DNA from: an uncultured Acetatifactor sp.
GTDB lineage: Bacteria > Bacillota > Clostridia > Lachnospirales > Lachnospiraceae
DNA: 64,000 nucleotides
Direction: 5' to 3'
Assembly (NCBI GenBank): GCA_910586215.1
Contig: CAJUGH010000007.1
Coordinates: 15,812-79,811, forward strand
Of the stretch, positions 54,168-63,011 are shown one piece after another. The position numbers and the translations under genes were made by a program. Position 1 is the stretch's first letter. Each line of letters begins with the position of its first letter. The notes below the pieces were generated by a model that had not been told where the DNA came from, did not search any database, and saw only the letters and a list, made by a program, of their open reading frames with translations.

Positions 54168-54629
54168 ATGAGAGTAAAGATAGAGATTGAGGAAGGGCTG
54201 GCAGAGGAAGAAGTCATCATCAGATGCGGAAGTCTGAATGACACGATTGTCAGTCTACAGAATTACATATCAAGGCAGGGAAGCGGCAAACGGTGCCTGG
54301 CGCTGCGGAAGGGGGAGACAGACTATTATATTCCTCTGGAGGAGATCTATTTCTTTGAGACAGAAGGCCGGGAGATCCGGGCTCATACGGCAGGGGATAT
54401 CTTCATCAGTTCTTATAAGCTTTATGAACTGGAGGAACTGCTGCCAGGTTCATTCATGAGGATATCCAAGTCCTGCATTGTGAACCTGGATTATATTTAC
54501 TCCATCACCAGGAATCTGACCGCTTCCAGTGTGGTGGAATTTGTCGGAAGCAGCAAGAGGATCCTGGTGTCCAGAAGCTACTACAAGACACTGATGGAGC
54601 GGCTGCGGGTTAGGAAGCTGCAAGAGTAG
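54168..54629 (+). CDS. LytTR-family DNA-binding regulator
   Basis: A 153-residue transcription factor consisting of an N-terminal strand-rich stretch (about 1-45) and a LytTR domain (about 48-150) with IPLEEIYFFETEGREI, a YKLYELEELLPG segment and FMRISKSCIVNLDYI. There is no receiver domain, so it acts without a phosphorelay, as in LytTR regulator-inhibitor pairs. It starts the cassette with a LiaF-like membrane protein 66 bases on, which may bind and hold it. Confidence 0.93.
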   Translation: MRVKIEIEEGLAEEEVIIRCGSLNDTIVSLQNYISRQGSGKRCLALRKGETDYYIPLEEIYFFETEGREIRAHTAGDIFISSYKLYELEELLPGSFMRISKSCIVNLDYIYSITRNLTASSVVEFVGSSKRILVSRSYYKTLMERLRVRKLQE

Positions 54630-54695
54630 GAGAAGAAAACCGGGAAGAGAAGCATAAGAAGCTTGCATATGTATGATGCCGGAAGGGAGACAGGA

Positions 54696-55802
54696 ATGGA
54701 AGGGTATAAAAGCAGGGACAAGGAAGGGCAGGATAAGGAAGGCCAGGACTGGGAGATGCAGGATAAGGAAGGCCAGGACAAGGAAACGCAGCACAGGGAA
54801 GGGCAGGATAGGGAAGGCCAGGACTGGGAGATGCAGCACAGGGAAGAACAGAACCCGGCCACACAGGATGCGGAAAGACAGGATGTAAAAGGTGGGAATA
54901 TAGAACAGAACCAGCAACAGTTGATTACCGTGGAAGCCATACAGGAACAGGAACCAGGCAGAAGGCCAGGGACCGGACAGGAGCAGGGACACAGACAGGG
55001 AAAGGGACAGGTGGTATATCATATGGGTGTAGATACAGAAAATGGTGGCAATAGATGGACAAGTACAAAGCGGATCAAAAAGTTTATCTGGGGCGTGTTG
55101 TTCCTGCTGGGGGCTGTGGCACTGATACTGGGTAAGCTGGGGTATCTGGCGGGACTAGGGGAAACCTTAAGCGGCCTAAAATTCTGGCCGGTGTGTCTCT
55201 CCGTGATTTTGTTGGGAATCTTCATTGACGGTATCGCCAAAAGGTCTTTCGGCACCATGCTTTTTTCCCTGGCATTCCTGATTATCGTCAATGACAAGCT
55301 GCTCCACCTGGAGGCCTTGACACCCTGGACAGTGCTGGGGGTAGCAGCCCTGGGAACCATCGGGCTGAATTTCATATTTCCCAGGCGCAGGAGATGGCCA
55401 AAGTCCTGGAGCATGCATGACATGAGGGAACATGGGTCCAGGGCAGTGAGTGATGGCAATGATGTGCTCAGCGGGGAGAAAGTACATTACGATATCAGCT
55501 TTGGCAGTGCCGTGAAATATATTTCTGGTCAGGTGGGCCAGGTATCCCTGGAAAGCTCTTTCGGGGATCTGGGAGTGTACTTTAACGGAGCCATACTGAA
55601 GGATCATCAGGCTACCGCGTATGTGGAATGTTCCTTCGGCAATATGGAACTTTTTGTGCCCTCGGACTGGAAGGTAGTCCTGAATGTAGCCAATTCTTTT
55701 GGCGGGGTGGAGGAATCCGGACACTGCAATCCAGACGGAGAGAATGTCCTTCATGTGGTGGGGGAGGTCTCCTTTGGACATCTGCAGGTCACCTATATAT
55801 AA
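54696..55802 (+). CDS. LiaF-like membrane protein with repeat-rich N-terminus
   Basis: A 368-residue protein. Residues 1-110 are polar and dominated by a five-residue repeat (see separate entry). Four transmembrane helices lie at about 125-235, and the C-terminal 110 residues are a beta-helix domain (HYDISFGSAVKY, ECSFGNMELF, VSFGHLQV) typical of LiaF-type and DUF2154 cell-wall stress proteins. ATG 54696 has GGGAG 6 bases upstream; ATG 54669 or TTG 54663 would add up to 11 residues. It likely controls the LytTR regulator before it in response to envelope stress. Confidence 0.8.
   Translation: MEGYKSRDKEGQDKEGQDWEMQDKEGQDKETQHREGQDREGQDWEMQHREEQNPATQDAERQDVKGGNIEQNQQQLITVEAIQEQEPGRRPGTGQEQGHRQGKGQVVYHMGVDTENGGNRWTSTKRIKKFIWGVLFLLGAVALILGKLGYLAGLGETLSGLKFWPVCLSVILLGIFIDGIAKRSFGTMLFSLAFLIIVNDKLLHLEALTPWTVLGVAALGTIGLNFIFPRRRRWPKSWSMHDMREHGSRAVSDGNDVLSGEKVHYDISFGSAVKYISGQVGQVSLESSFGDLGVYFNGAILKDHQATAYVECSFGNMELFVPSDWKVVLNVANSFGGVEESGHCNPDGENVLHVVGEVSFGHLQVTYI
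54717..54854 (+). repeat. In-frame 15-bp minisatellite in the LiaF-like gene
   Basis: Nine or so units of the type GACAAGGAAGGCCAG encode D-K/R-E-G-Q and variants such as D-W-E-M-Q at the cytoplasmic N-terminus. A higher-order duplication of two EGQDWEMQ blocks is visible. Confidence 0.9.
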
Positions 55803-55819
55803 GGAAAGGGACGGCAAAA

Positions 55820-57730
55820 ATGGAGAAAACAGGGATACCAACAGGAGTAGGAAAGCCAACAAATACAGATGCAGGGAAGCCCACAAAAGAAGGGAATCAT
55901 GGGAAAAAGGCGCCCGCAACACAAGCAGCAATGGCGTCTGTCAGGGAATACAAGAAGGTATTCTACCATCACAATAAAATCATTTACTGTGTAGCAATGG
56001 TATCCACAGCGTTGAATGCTATGCTGAGTGTGCTCCTGGCGGTGATTTTAAAAGAACTGCTAGATGTGGCTATAGGGGGAGATATCCGGGAACTGCTGGA
56101 CCTGGTGGTGACTTCCCTGGTATTCCTGGCTGTGCTGGTGGCGGTGTGGCTCATTTGCCGGGAATCTAAATTCCGCTTCGTGAAGCGGGCAGTGGAGGGA
56201 TACCGGAACAAGGCTTACGGGGACATCACCAGGAAGAGTATCAGTGTATTTTCCAGGGAGAATACTGGCAACTACATTTCTGCGCTGACCAACGATGTAA
56301 CATCTGTGGAGAACAATTACCTGCTGGCCCAGTTTGACATCCTGTCCCAGTTGGTATTTGCGCCAGTGGCCTTTGTGCTGATGCTGTGGTATAGCTGGTC
56401 CATGACCCTGGTGGTGCTTCTCCTGTGTGCCCTTCCCGTTGTGGCTGCCATGGCGGTGGGCGGCAGGATGACACAGATAGAGAAGACGGTCAGCGGGAAA
56501 AATGCCTCCTTCATGGCTATGGTGAAGGATCTGTTAAGCGGCTTTGCTGTCATCAAGAGTTTCCAGGCCCAGGAGGAGACTGCAGCCCTGTACCGGGAGA
56601 AGAACCTGCAACTGGAGCAGGTCAAATGTACCCGGAGGAAAACGGAGGAGATGATCTCCATCATCACGACCACAGCAGGCTTTATCATGCAGATGGGAGT
56701 ATTTGTGTTCGGGGCATATCTGTGTATCCGGGGGCAGATTACCCCAGGCGTGGTGATCGCCTTTGTGCAGATGATGAATTATGTCCTAAGCCCCATCAAT
56801 ACCCTGCCAAAGCTTTTTGCCAACCGCAAGGCAGCACTGGGTCTCATGGAGAAGATGGCTGCCTATGGGGCCGGGCAGGAGAATGGGGCAGATGGGCAGA
56901 AGGGGGTAAGCCACCGGAAATCACCGGATATTTCGGGAGCACAGAAGTCCGGGGGCGTTTCAAGGCAAGATGCCAGGAACCTTGTGCCATTCCAGGGCCT
57001 GCAGGAAGGTGGACAGGGAATTGCGCTGCAGCATGTTACCTTCTCCTATGAGGAAGACAAGGAGGTGCTGAAAGATATTAATCTGGAATTCGAGGCAGGA
57101 AAGAGTTATGCCATTGTAGGCGGCTCCGGATCCGGGAAATCCACCCTCTTGAACCTGGTCATGGGAAGCTATCCGGAGTACACCGGACAGATCACCCTGG
57201 GGGGAACGGAACTGGGGCAGATCGATCCGGACAGCATTTTTGACGCCATGTCGGTGATCCAGCAGAATGTTTTTATCTTCGATGATACCATCAGGCAGAA
57301 CATCTGTATGTTCAAGGAGTTTGACGAAGGAAGACTGGATATGGCCATACAGCGGGCCGGTCTGGCCAGGCTCATAGAGGAGAAGGGGGAGGACTATGAC
57401 TGCGGCGAGAACGGCGCCCATTTATCCGGCGGGGAGAAACAGCGCATCTCCATTGCCAGGAGTCTCCTTAGGGAAGTATCCGTGCTACTGGTGGATGAGG
57501 CAACCTCTGCCCTGGATGCGGCAACCTCCGACAGCGTGACCAATGCCCTGCTGGACATCAAGGGCGTCACCAGGCTGGTGGTGACACACAAGCTGGATGA
57601 GAAGGCACTGAAGCGCTTTGATGAGATCATTGTAATGAAAAACGGACAAGTGGCAGAGCAGGGGGACTTTAATACCCTGATGGGGAAAGGGGCCTATTTT
57701 GCTTCCCTGTACCAGATCAGCAGGGAGTGA
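55820..57730 (+). CDS. ABC exporter (fused membrane and ATPase domains)
   Basis: A 636-residue transporter. A polar stretch of 40 residues precedes six transmembrane helices (about 55-345), and the ATPase domain has GGSGSGKST (434-442), signature LSGGE and Walker B LLVDEATS with E560. All catalytic residues are present, so it can work as a homodimer. A Gly/Lys-rich insert of about 50 residues (350-405) separates the two domains. It begins 17 bases after the LiaF-like gene and completes a LytTR-LiaF-exporter cassette, probably for envelope stress or peptide export. Confidence 0.92.
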   Translation: MEKTGIPTGVGKPTNTDAGKPTKEGNHGKKAPATQAAMASVREYKKVFYHHNKIIYCVAMVSTALNAMLSVLLAVILKELLDVAIGGDIRELLDLVVTSLVFLAVLVAVWLICRESKFRFVKRAVEGYRNKAYGDITRKSISVFSRENTGNYISALTNDVTSVENNYLLAQFDILSQLVFAPVAFVLMLWYSWSMTLVVLLLCALPVVAAMAVGGRMTQIEKTVSGKNASFMAMVKDLLSGFAVIKSFQAQEETAALYREKNLQLEQVKCTRRKTEEMISIITTTAGFIMQMGVFVFGAYLCIRGQITPGVVIAFVQMMNYVLSPINTLPKLFANRKAALGLMEKMAAYGAGQENGADGQKGVSHRKSPDISGAQKSGGVSRQDARNLVPFQGLQEGGQGIALQHVTFSYEEDKEVLKDINLEFEAGKSYAIVGGSGSGKSTLLNLVMGSYPEYTGQITLGGTELGQIDPDSIFDAMSVIQQNVFIFDDTIRQNICMFKEFDEGRLDMAIQRAGLARLIEEKGEDYDCGENGAHLSGGEKQRISIARSLLREVSVLLVDEATSALDAATSDSVTNALLDIKGVTRLVVTHKLDEKALKRFDEIIVMKNGQVAEQGDFNTLMGKGAYFASLYQISRE

Positions 57731-57776
57731 CATTTAGATATGCTGCCAATGTTACAGAGATGGGGCAGGATTTCTA

Positions 57777-57805
57777 TTGATACAGGCCTGGATTTCTGTT
57801 ATGAT
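57777..57805 (+). promoter_or_regulatory. Promoter of the DUF1703 gene
   Basis: TTGATA and TATGAT with a 17-base spacer, 110 bases before the start. The ribosome site GGGGAGG (57900-57906) lies in the loop of a perfect GGCAT/ATGCC hairpin (57895-57912). Confidence 0.65.
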
Positions 57806-57914
57806 GGAGCCATGGGATTGGATCCGGGGAGACCTGCCTGCAAGGAACGGCTCTAAAATGGGCATGACAATGATCTGACAGGGAAGGGTCTCCCGGCATG
57901 GGGAGGTATGCCTT

Positions 57915-59606
57915 ATGGCAAGGACTGTGGGGGTTGGCATCCAGAGCTTCGAGAAGATAATCACAGGAAACTGTTTTTACATTGATAAGACGAATCTGAT
58001 TAAGGAGTGGTGGGAGAACAAGGATGACGTGACATTGATCACCCGCCCCAGGAGATTCGGAAAGACCTTGAACATGAATATGCTGGAGCGCTTTTTTTCC
58101 ATACAGTATGCGGGGCAGGGGTCCCTATTTGAAGGATTGTCCATATGGAAAGAGGAGAAGTACCGCACAATGCAGGGAACCTATCCTGTGATCTCCCTAA
58201 GCTTTGCCAGCATCAAGGCCTCCTCCTTTCAAGAGGCCAAAAAGGAATTGTACTATCTGATAGAAAAACTGTACAACCAATTTGACTTCCTGTTGGAAGG
58301 GGAGTGCCTAAAGGAAAAGGAAAAGAAATATTATCGGAATATTTCTGTGGATATGGATCCCTATGCCGCCTGTTCTTCCCTGGGGACTTTGTCTGAATAC
58401 CTGTACCGTTACTATAAAAAGCCAGTGATCATTTTGCTGGATGAGTATGATACGCCGCTACAGGAGGCCTGGGTCCACGGCTATTGGAAAGAGATGGTGG
58501 ACTGCTTCCGGGGACTGCTGAACGGCGCTTTTAAGACGAATCCCCATTTAGAGCGGGCAGTCCTGACAGGGATTACCAGGATTGGCAAGGAGTCCATTTT
58601 TTCCGATTTAAATAATCTGGAGGTGGTGACTGCCACATCTGAGAAATATGAGACGGATTTCGGGTTTACGGGAGAAGAGGTATGGGAAGCGCTGGAGGAG
58701 TACGGGCTGACGGAAAAAGGGCAGATGGTAAAGGAATGGTATGATGGCTTTACCTTTGGGGGAAGGCAGGATATCTACAATCCATGGTCCATACTGAACC
58801 TGTGCGATAAGAAAAGATTTGACTTATACTGGGCAAATACCAGCAGCAACAGCCTGGTGGATAAGCTGATCAAAAGGGGAAACCGGGACATCAAGATGGA
58901 GATGGAAAATCTCTTAAAAGGAGGTTCCCTACAGACCAGGATAGACGAACAGATTGTGTATGACCAGTTGGATGGCAGGACAGATGCCGTGTGGAGCCTT
59001 TTGCTGGCAAGCGGTTATCTCAAGGTAAAGAGATACCATATGGATGGCCCATGGGGCAGGGCTGTCTACGAACTGGCACTGACCAACCAGGAAGTCCGCT
59101 TTATGTTCGGGCAGATGATTGACGGGTGGTTTAAGGATTCCCTTCCGGAATACAATGACTTTGTGAAGGCCATGCTGGCAGGGGACACGGAAGCCATGAA
59201 TGTCTATATGAACAAGGTAGCCCTGGCAACAGTCAGTCATTTTGACAGTGGGACAAAGCCGTCAAAGGAGTCGGAACCAGAACGGTTCTACCATGGCCTT
59301 GTGCTGGGGCTTATGGTGGATCTGGCAGACAGATATGTGGTCACATCGAACCGGGAGAGTGGTTTCGGAAGGTATGATGTCATGATGGAACCCAGGAAAG
59401 AGGGGGACTATGCCATAATCCTGGAATTCAAGGTATGTGATCCCAGGGCAGAGACAACGCTGGAAGATACGGCGGCAGAAGCCCTGGCGCAGATTGAGAG
59501 GAAAAAATACGGAATGCACCTGGAAGCCAGGGGAATTGCTCCGGAACGGATCCGGAAGTACGGCTTTGGCTTCCAGGGCAAACGGGTATCGATCCGGTCT
59601 GCCTAA
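57915..59606 (+). CDS. DUF1703 AAA-like ATPase with PD-(D/E)XK nuclease domain
   Basis: A 563-residue protein of the widespread AAA-ATPase_like/PDDEXK_9 family. The N-terminus (YIDKTNLI, TRPRRFGKTLNM near 40-52) holds the Walker A-like loop, ILLDEYDTPL near 172 is Walker B, and VLTGITRIGKES is the sensor-like motif. The C-terminal ILEFKV (near 502) is the E-x-K of the nuclease fold. Genomes of anaerobes carry many copies and the function is unproven; a role in mobile-element biology or defence has been proposed. No partner gene adjoins it. It has its own promoter and is followed by a MITE-like element. Confidence 0.9.
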   Translation: MARTVGVGIQSFEKIITGNCFYIDKTNLIKEWWENKDDVTLITRPRRFGKTLNMNMLERFFSIQYAGQGSLFEGLSIWKEEKYRTMQGTYPVISLSFASIKASSFQEAKKELYYLIEKLYNQFDFLLEGECLKEKEKKYYRNISVDMDPYAACSSLGTLSEYLYRYYKKPVIILLDEYDTPLQEAWVHGYWKEMVDCFRGLLNGAFKTNPHLERAVLTGITRIGKESIFSDLNNLEVVTATSEKYETDFGFTGEEVWEALEEYGLTEKGQMVKEWYDGFTFGGRQDIYNPWSILNLCDKKRFDLYWANTSSNSLVDKLIKRGNRDIKMEMENLLKGGSLQTRIDEQIVYDQLDGRTDAVWSLLLASGYLKVKRYHMDGPWGRAVYELALTNQEVRFMFGQMIDGWFKDSLPEYNDFVKAMLAGDTEAMNVYMNKVALATVSHFDSGTKPSKESEPERFYHGLVLGLMVDLADRYVVTSNRESGFGRYDVMMEPRKEGDYAIILEFKVCDPRAETTLEDTAAEALAQIERKKYGMHLEARGIAPERIRKYGFGFQGKRVSIRSA

Positions 59607-59664
59607 GGAATGGTCCGTTGAAAATACCTTTCCTACAAAAATGTACTTTCCGATACAAATAACG

Positions 59665-59736
59665 CTAGAGCGTGTTTGAAAATTGCTTTCTGTCAGATGT
59701 GCAGATGGCGGGAATGAATTTTCAAACACGCTCTAG
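59665..59736. mobile_element. Intact MITE-like element, family (iii)
   Basis: CTAGAGCGTGTTTGAAAATT (59665-59684) is a perfect 20-bp inverted repeat of 59717-59736. The 32-base middle reads GCTTTCTGTCAGATG then a second part ending GCGGGAATG. The flanking bases include CTAGAG/CTCTAG, so target duplication cannot be read with certainty. No coding capacity. It lies 24 bases before the next start codon. Confidence 0.78.
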
Positions 59737-59759
59737 AGCAGAGAGGAGCGAGCCTAAGT

Positions 59760-62027
59760 ATGAATACGCAGATATCAGCCCTATTGGAGGAACTGTTGCA
59801 TCCGGGGACGGAGTTCTCTCCCATTCCCTTCTGGTTCTTCAATGACACCTTTGAGGAGGAGAAGGTGCGCAGGCAGTTGGCAGACTATGTGGAAAAGGGG
59901 GTAAATGGCTTTGTGCTGCATCCCCGGATCGGGGTGCCCAAGGAGGTGCCCTACCTGTCGGAAGCCTATTTTGAGGCAGTGCGCTTTATCGTGAAGACGG
60001 CTGCACAACTGCATATGCAGGTGGTACTCTACGATGAGGGCATGTACCCTTCCGGCTCTGCCGCAGGGCAGGTGGTGGAGGCTGACCCGGAGTATGCCTC
60101 CAGGGGAATCATTCTGCTATCTGGGGAGGAAGCGGCGGCAAAGCTGGCGGCAGAGCCATCGGCCCAGGTAATCGCCACATTGGCAGATGGCCGGCAGATT
60201 GTCTATGGCTTTACCCATGGCACTATAAGGGGGATCCATTTCGGGGAGGATGACGGGGAGCCGGGGGCGCCGAAAGCAGCGGACATCTTGAACCCGGCGG
60301 CGGTGGAAGAGTTCATCCGTCTGACCCATGACAGGTACTATGAGGAATTAAAAGAATATTTTGGCAGTACGGTGGTCGCCTTTTTCACGGACGAGCCATG
60401 CGCCCTGGGCCGGAATGCGGGGCATTACAGGGAATGGACCAGGGGACTGGAACAGGAGCTGGTGGCCGCAGGAGGCAGGCTGGAGGAACTGGAAGGGCTG
60501 TTTGAAGGCTCCGTGGATCCCAGGGTGGCGGCAGCCAGGGGGGAGAAGGTGACAGATAATTTCACCGTGGCCCTGTACAGGCGGCTGATCAAGGGAAAGC
60601 TGCGGGAGATCTTCTATGCCAGGCTTTCTGCCTGGTGCCAGGACCATGGCATTGCCCTGATCGGGCATCCGGCAGAGAGCGATGACATTGAGGAGGCGCT
60701 GTATTTCCAGATTCCGGGGCAGGATCTGATCATGCGCCGGGTGGCACCGGAGACCGGGGGGCTTCTGGAGTTCGATTCCGTCCAGGCCAAGCTGTCCGCG
60801 GATATTGCCAGGCACCTGGGCCGGCGCAGGAATGCAAACGAGTGTTTTGGTGTGTGCAGCAGGCAGGGGATTCCCTGGTACTTCACGGCATCCGATATGA
60901 AATGGTACATAGACTGGCTGGGGCTGCGGGGGGTGAACCTGTTCATTCCCCACGCCTTCTACTACAGTGTGGAGGGGAAGCGGAAGGAGGAGCGGCCACC
61001 GGATGTGGGACCGAATGCTGTCTGGTGGAAACATTACAGAAGGTTTTCCGATTATATCAAGAGGCTTTCCTGGCTGATGACGGATTCCATGTACCATGCA
61101 GGGACTGCAGTGCTCTGTGACAATAACAACGTTCCTTACAGGGAGATTGCGTCCTTCTATGAGAACCAGATGCCCTTCAACTACCTGCCTGCGGCGCTGT
61201 TGGACCAGGCCCAGGTACGGGATGGGAAGGTGTATATGGGCGGCTATGGATATGACAGGATCCTGAACCTGCTGGGCGGGGCGTACCGGGAGCGGTTCGG
61301 GGACAGGTTCGGCCAGTGGATGGAGGAGGAAGTGACAGCCTGCATGAGACCAGCCCTGGAACTGTCCCAGCCCTGTCCTGCCCTGCGAGTGGTCCATCTG
61401 ACCAGACAGGGCCAGGAGATGTACCTGTTTGGAAATGAGGGCAGCGAAGCCCTCTGCGTGGAAGTAAAGCTGCCTGTAGGGAATGCACCGCTGGTCTTCG
61501 TGGATCTGTGGAAGGGGATCTGCTACCGGGAGGAGGAGACCTGGCAGGCAGGATTCCAGGGAACAGAGCCACAAGGCGCAGATGTACAAGGGCCAGGCAC
61601 ACCAGGCAGCTTTATCTTACGGCTGGCTCCCAGGGAGACCCTGCTGGTATTGCCCTGGCAGCAGCCGGTGGATGGCCTGGAGGGACTACAGACCCGCAGC
61701 CAGGGCTGGTATGACAGACCCTGCCCCGACTGGACCGAGCGCTTCCGGAAGACGGAGGAAGGTGAGAACCGCAAGACCTATGTGTATAGGGCCACGCCAG
61801 AGGACCTTGCCCCTGGGCAGACCGGTTTCCAGGTCAGGGGCCAGGAGATGGTGGAGTGTTATTGCAATGGACGGTTTGTGGAGGTAAGCTTCTGGGGAGT
61901 GCACCGCTTTGACCTGGCAGGGCACCTGCTGGATGGAGAGAACGAGATCCGGCTGGTGGTAACAGGCAATGGGGCGAATATCTACAACCAGGCAGGGATC
62001 TGGTTTGGCCTGGAACAGGAAGGATAA
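59760..62027 (+). CDS. GH106-like glycoside hydrolase (alpha-L-rhamnosidase-related)
   Basis: A 755-residue cytoplasmic protein. The opening PIPFWFFNDTF, then VNGFVLHPRIG and VVLYDEGMYPSG, followed by AFFTDEPCALG-type strands, agree with the TIM-barrel half of GH106 and its uncharacterised relatives. A jelly-roll domain (about 650-755) with the galactose-binding pattern ends the protein. Acidic residues in FTDEP and in YDEG may be catalytic. It may remove rhamnose or a related deoxy sugar. It stands alone behind the MITE-like element and is separated from the glycan locus by 39 kb. Confidence 0.72.
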   Translation: MNTQISALLEELLHPGTEFSPIPFWFFNDTFEEEKVRRQLADYVEKGVNGFVLHPRIGVPKEVPYLSEAYFEAVRFIVKTAAQLHMQVVLYDEGMYPSGSAAGQVVEADPEYASRGIILLSGEEAAAKLAAEPSAQVIATLADGRQIVYGFTHGTIRGIHFGEDDGEPGAPKAADILNPAAVEEFIRLTHDRYYEELKEYFGSTVVAFFTDEPCALGRNAGHYREWTRGLEQELVAAGGRLEELEGLFEGSVDPRVAAARGEKVTDNFTVALYRRLIKGKLREIFYARLSAWCQDHGIALIGHPAESDDIEEALYFQIPGQDLIMRRVAPETGGLLEFDSVQAKLSADIARHLGRRRNANECFGVCSRQGIPWYFTASDMKWYIDWLGLRGVNLFIPHAFYYSVEGKRKEERPPDVGPNAVWWKHYRRFSDYIKRLSWLMTDSMYHAGTAVLCDNNNVPYREIASFYENQMPFNYLPAALLDQAQVRDGKVYMGGYGYDRILNLLGGAYRERFGDRFGQWMEEEVTACMRPALELSQPCPALRVVHLTRQGQEMYLFGNEGSEALCVEVKLPVGNAPLVFVDLWKGICYREEETWQAGFQGTEPQGADVQGPGTPGSFILRLAPRETLLVLPWQQPVDGLEGLQTRSQGWYDRPCPDWTERFRKTEEGENRKTYVYRATPEDLAPGQTGFQVRGQEMVECYCNGRFVEVSFWGVHRFDLAGHLLDGENEIRLVVTGNGANIYNQAGIWFGLEQEG

Positions 62028-62079
62028 AGGTTACGACATTTTGACTGGCACCGATGCCAGAAGAGGCATGACGGAAAAT

Positions 62080-62116
62080 AGGGCAGAGCAGGCATAGGCA
62101 TGTTCTGCCCTGTTTT
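62080..62116 (+). terminator. Terminator after the GH106-like gene
   Basis: AGGGCAGA pairs with TCTGCCCT around about 16 bases with partial inner pairing, followed by GTTTTG. Confidence 0.75.
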
Positions 62117-62117
62117 G

Positions 62118-62146
62118 TTGACTTTTAAGGAATCCATAAGGACAAT
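62118..62146 (+). promoter_or_regulatory. Promoter of the OmpR-type regulator
   Basis: TTGACT and GACAAT with a 17-base spacer, overlapping the tail of the terminator. Confidence 0.58.
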
Positions 62147-62164
62147 CACATGGCAGGGGAGTAT

Positions 62165-62202
62165 AATCCGATTGGGGGAATCATCGGATTTGGCATAATC
62201 GG
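62165..62202 (+). promoter_or_regulatory. Putative response-regulator binding site
   Basis: AATCCGAT (62165-62172) and ATCGGATT (62183-62190) are perfect inverted arms, and ATAATCGG at 62195-62202 is a third related half-site. They lie just downstream of the promoter, suiting autoregulation by the gene's own product. Confidence 0.45.
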
Positions 62203-62253
62203 AGAAAGAAATATCAAAACGGATTCTAAAACTGGAAGAGAGAGGAATGGCAT

Positions 62254-62940
62254 ATGAGATATGACTGTCTGATCATAGATGACGAGAAGCTGCTGGCAGA
62301 CAGTACGGCAGAATATTTCAACCTGTTTGGCGTGAAGACCCAGGCGGTATACAGTGTGGAGCAGGGCCGGGAGTTTTTCCGGAAGGACAGCGCAAGACTT
62401 CTGCTGCTGGATATTAACCTGGGGGATGGGAGCGGATTTTCCCTGTGCAGGGAACTGCGGAAGTCCACGGACATTCCCATCCTCTTTATCTCTGCCAGGA
62501 CCAGCGATGACGACCAGATCATTGCCTTGAATATTGGAGGGGATGACTATGTACAGAAGCCCTATTCCCTGGGGGTCCTGCTGGCCAAGGTGAAGGCTGT
62601 GCTGAAACGATATGGCCAGGAGGAGCAGGGGTATCTGGACGCACATCTGAAGGTGGACATTCCGGTCAGGTGTGTATATGTGGAGGGCAGGAGCGTGAAA
62701 CTGACCATGCAGGAGTTTAAACTCCTGTCCTACCTGGTGTCCAACAGGGGACGTGTGGTATCCAAGCAGGAATTATTTGACAAGGTCTGGGAGGACAGGT
62801 TCACAGGGGACGGAACCCTGAATGTGCATATACGCAAGATCCGGGAGGCCATAGAGCGCAATCCCAACAAGCCGGAATACATTGTGACATTCTGGGGAGA
62901 AGGGTATAAGTTTGAGGGCATACATGGGGTGCAAGTATGA
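62254..62940 (+). CDS. OmpR-family response regulator (kinase partner lost)
   Basis: A 228-residue regulator. The receiver domain has D9-D10, phospho-acceptor D53, the T/S switch at about 81 and the KPYS lysine. The C-terminal winged helix (130-225) shows LTMQEFKLLSYL, RVVSKQELFDKVW and the wing TFWGEGYKF. The final ATGA overlap (62937-62940) is the usual start of a coupled histidine kinase, but only 24 codons of that kinase remain. It may now respond to another kinase, to acetyl phosphate, or be unregulated. Confidence 0.93.
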   Translation: MRYDCLIIDDEKLLADSTAEYFNLFGVKTQAVYSVEQGREFFRKDSARLLLLDINLGDGSGFSLCRELRKSTDIPILFISARTSDDDQIIALNIGGDDYVQKPYSLGVLLAKVKAVLKRYGQEEQGYLDAHLKVDIPVRCVYVEGRSVKLTMQEFKLLSYLVSNRGRVVSKQELFDKVWEDRFTGDGTLNVHIRKIREAIERNPNKPEYIVTFWGEGYKFEGIHGVQV

Positions 62941-63011
62941 GAAAATGGATGGTGATTGTCTCCATATGGAGCCTGGTTTGTGCCGCTGAAGCGGCATGTC
63001 TGGAAGGGTGA
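62937..63011 (+). pseudogene. Stub of the cognate histidine kinase
   Basis: ATG overlaps the regulator stop as ATGA. The first 13 residues, MRKWMVIVSIWSL, look like the start of an N-terminal transmembrane helix. From about 62975 the sequence is a family (i) repeat, and the frame stops at 63009-63011 after 24 codons. The rest of the kinase is missing from the window, so this is a deletion or replacement at the repeat. Confidence 0.72.
62975..63011 (+). repeat. Family (i) terminal hairpin (copy H)
   Basis: GGTTTGTG, then CCGCT-GA-AGCGG, then CATGTCTGGAAGGGTGAGG, matching the junction in copy D (63791-63845). In the following gap 63012-63308, the AAAGGGCACC/GGGTGTCCTTT hairpin with an inner GGGAAA/TTTCCC stem (about 63069-63110) is the only other structure I see, and no gene. 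Confidence 0.7.

Noticed and set aside
57915..59606. DUF1703 gene as part of a defence island
   Set aside because: It has no partner genes and this family is scattered singly in many anaerobes, so a defence system is not supported by context.
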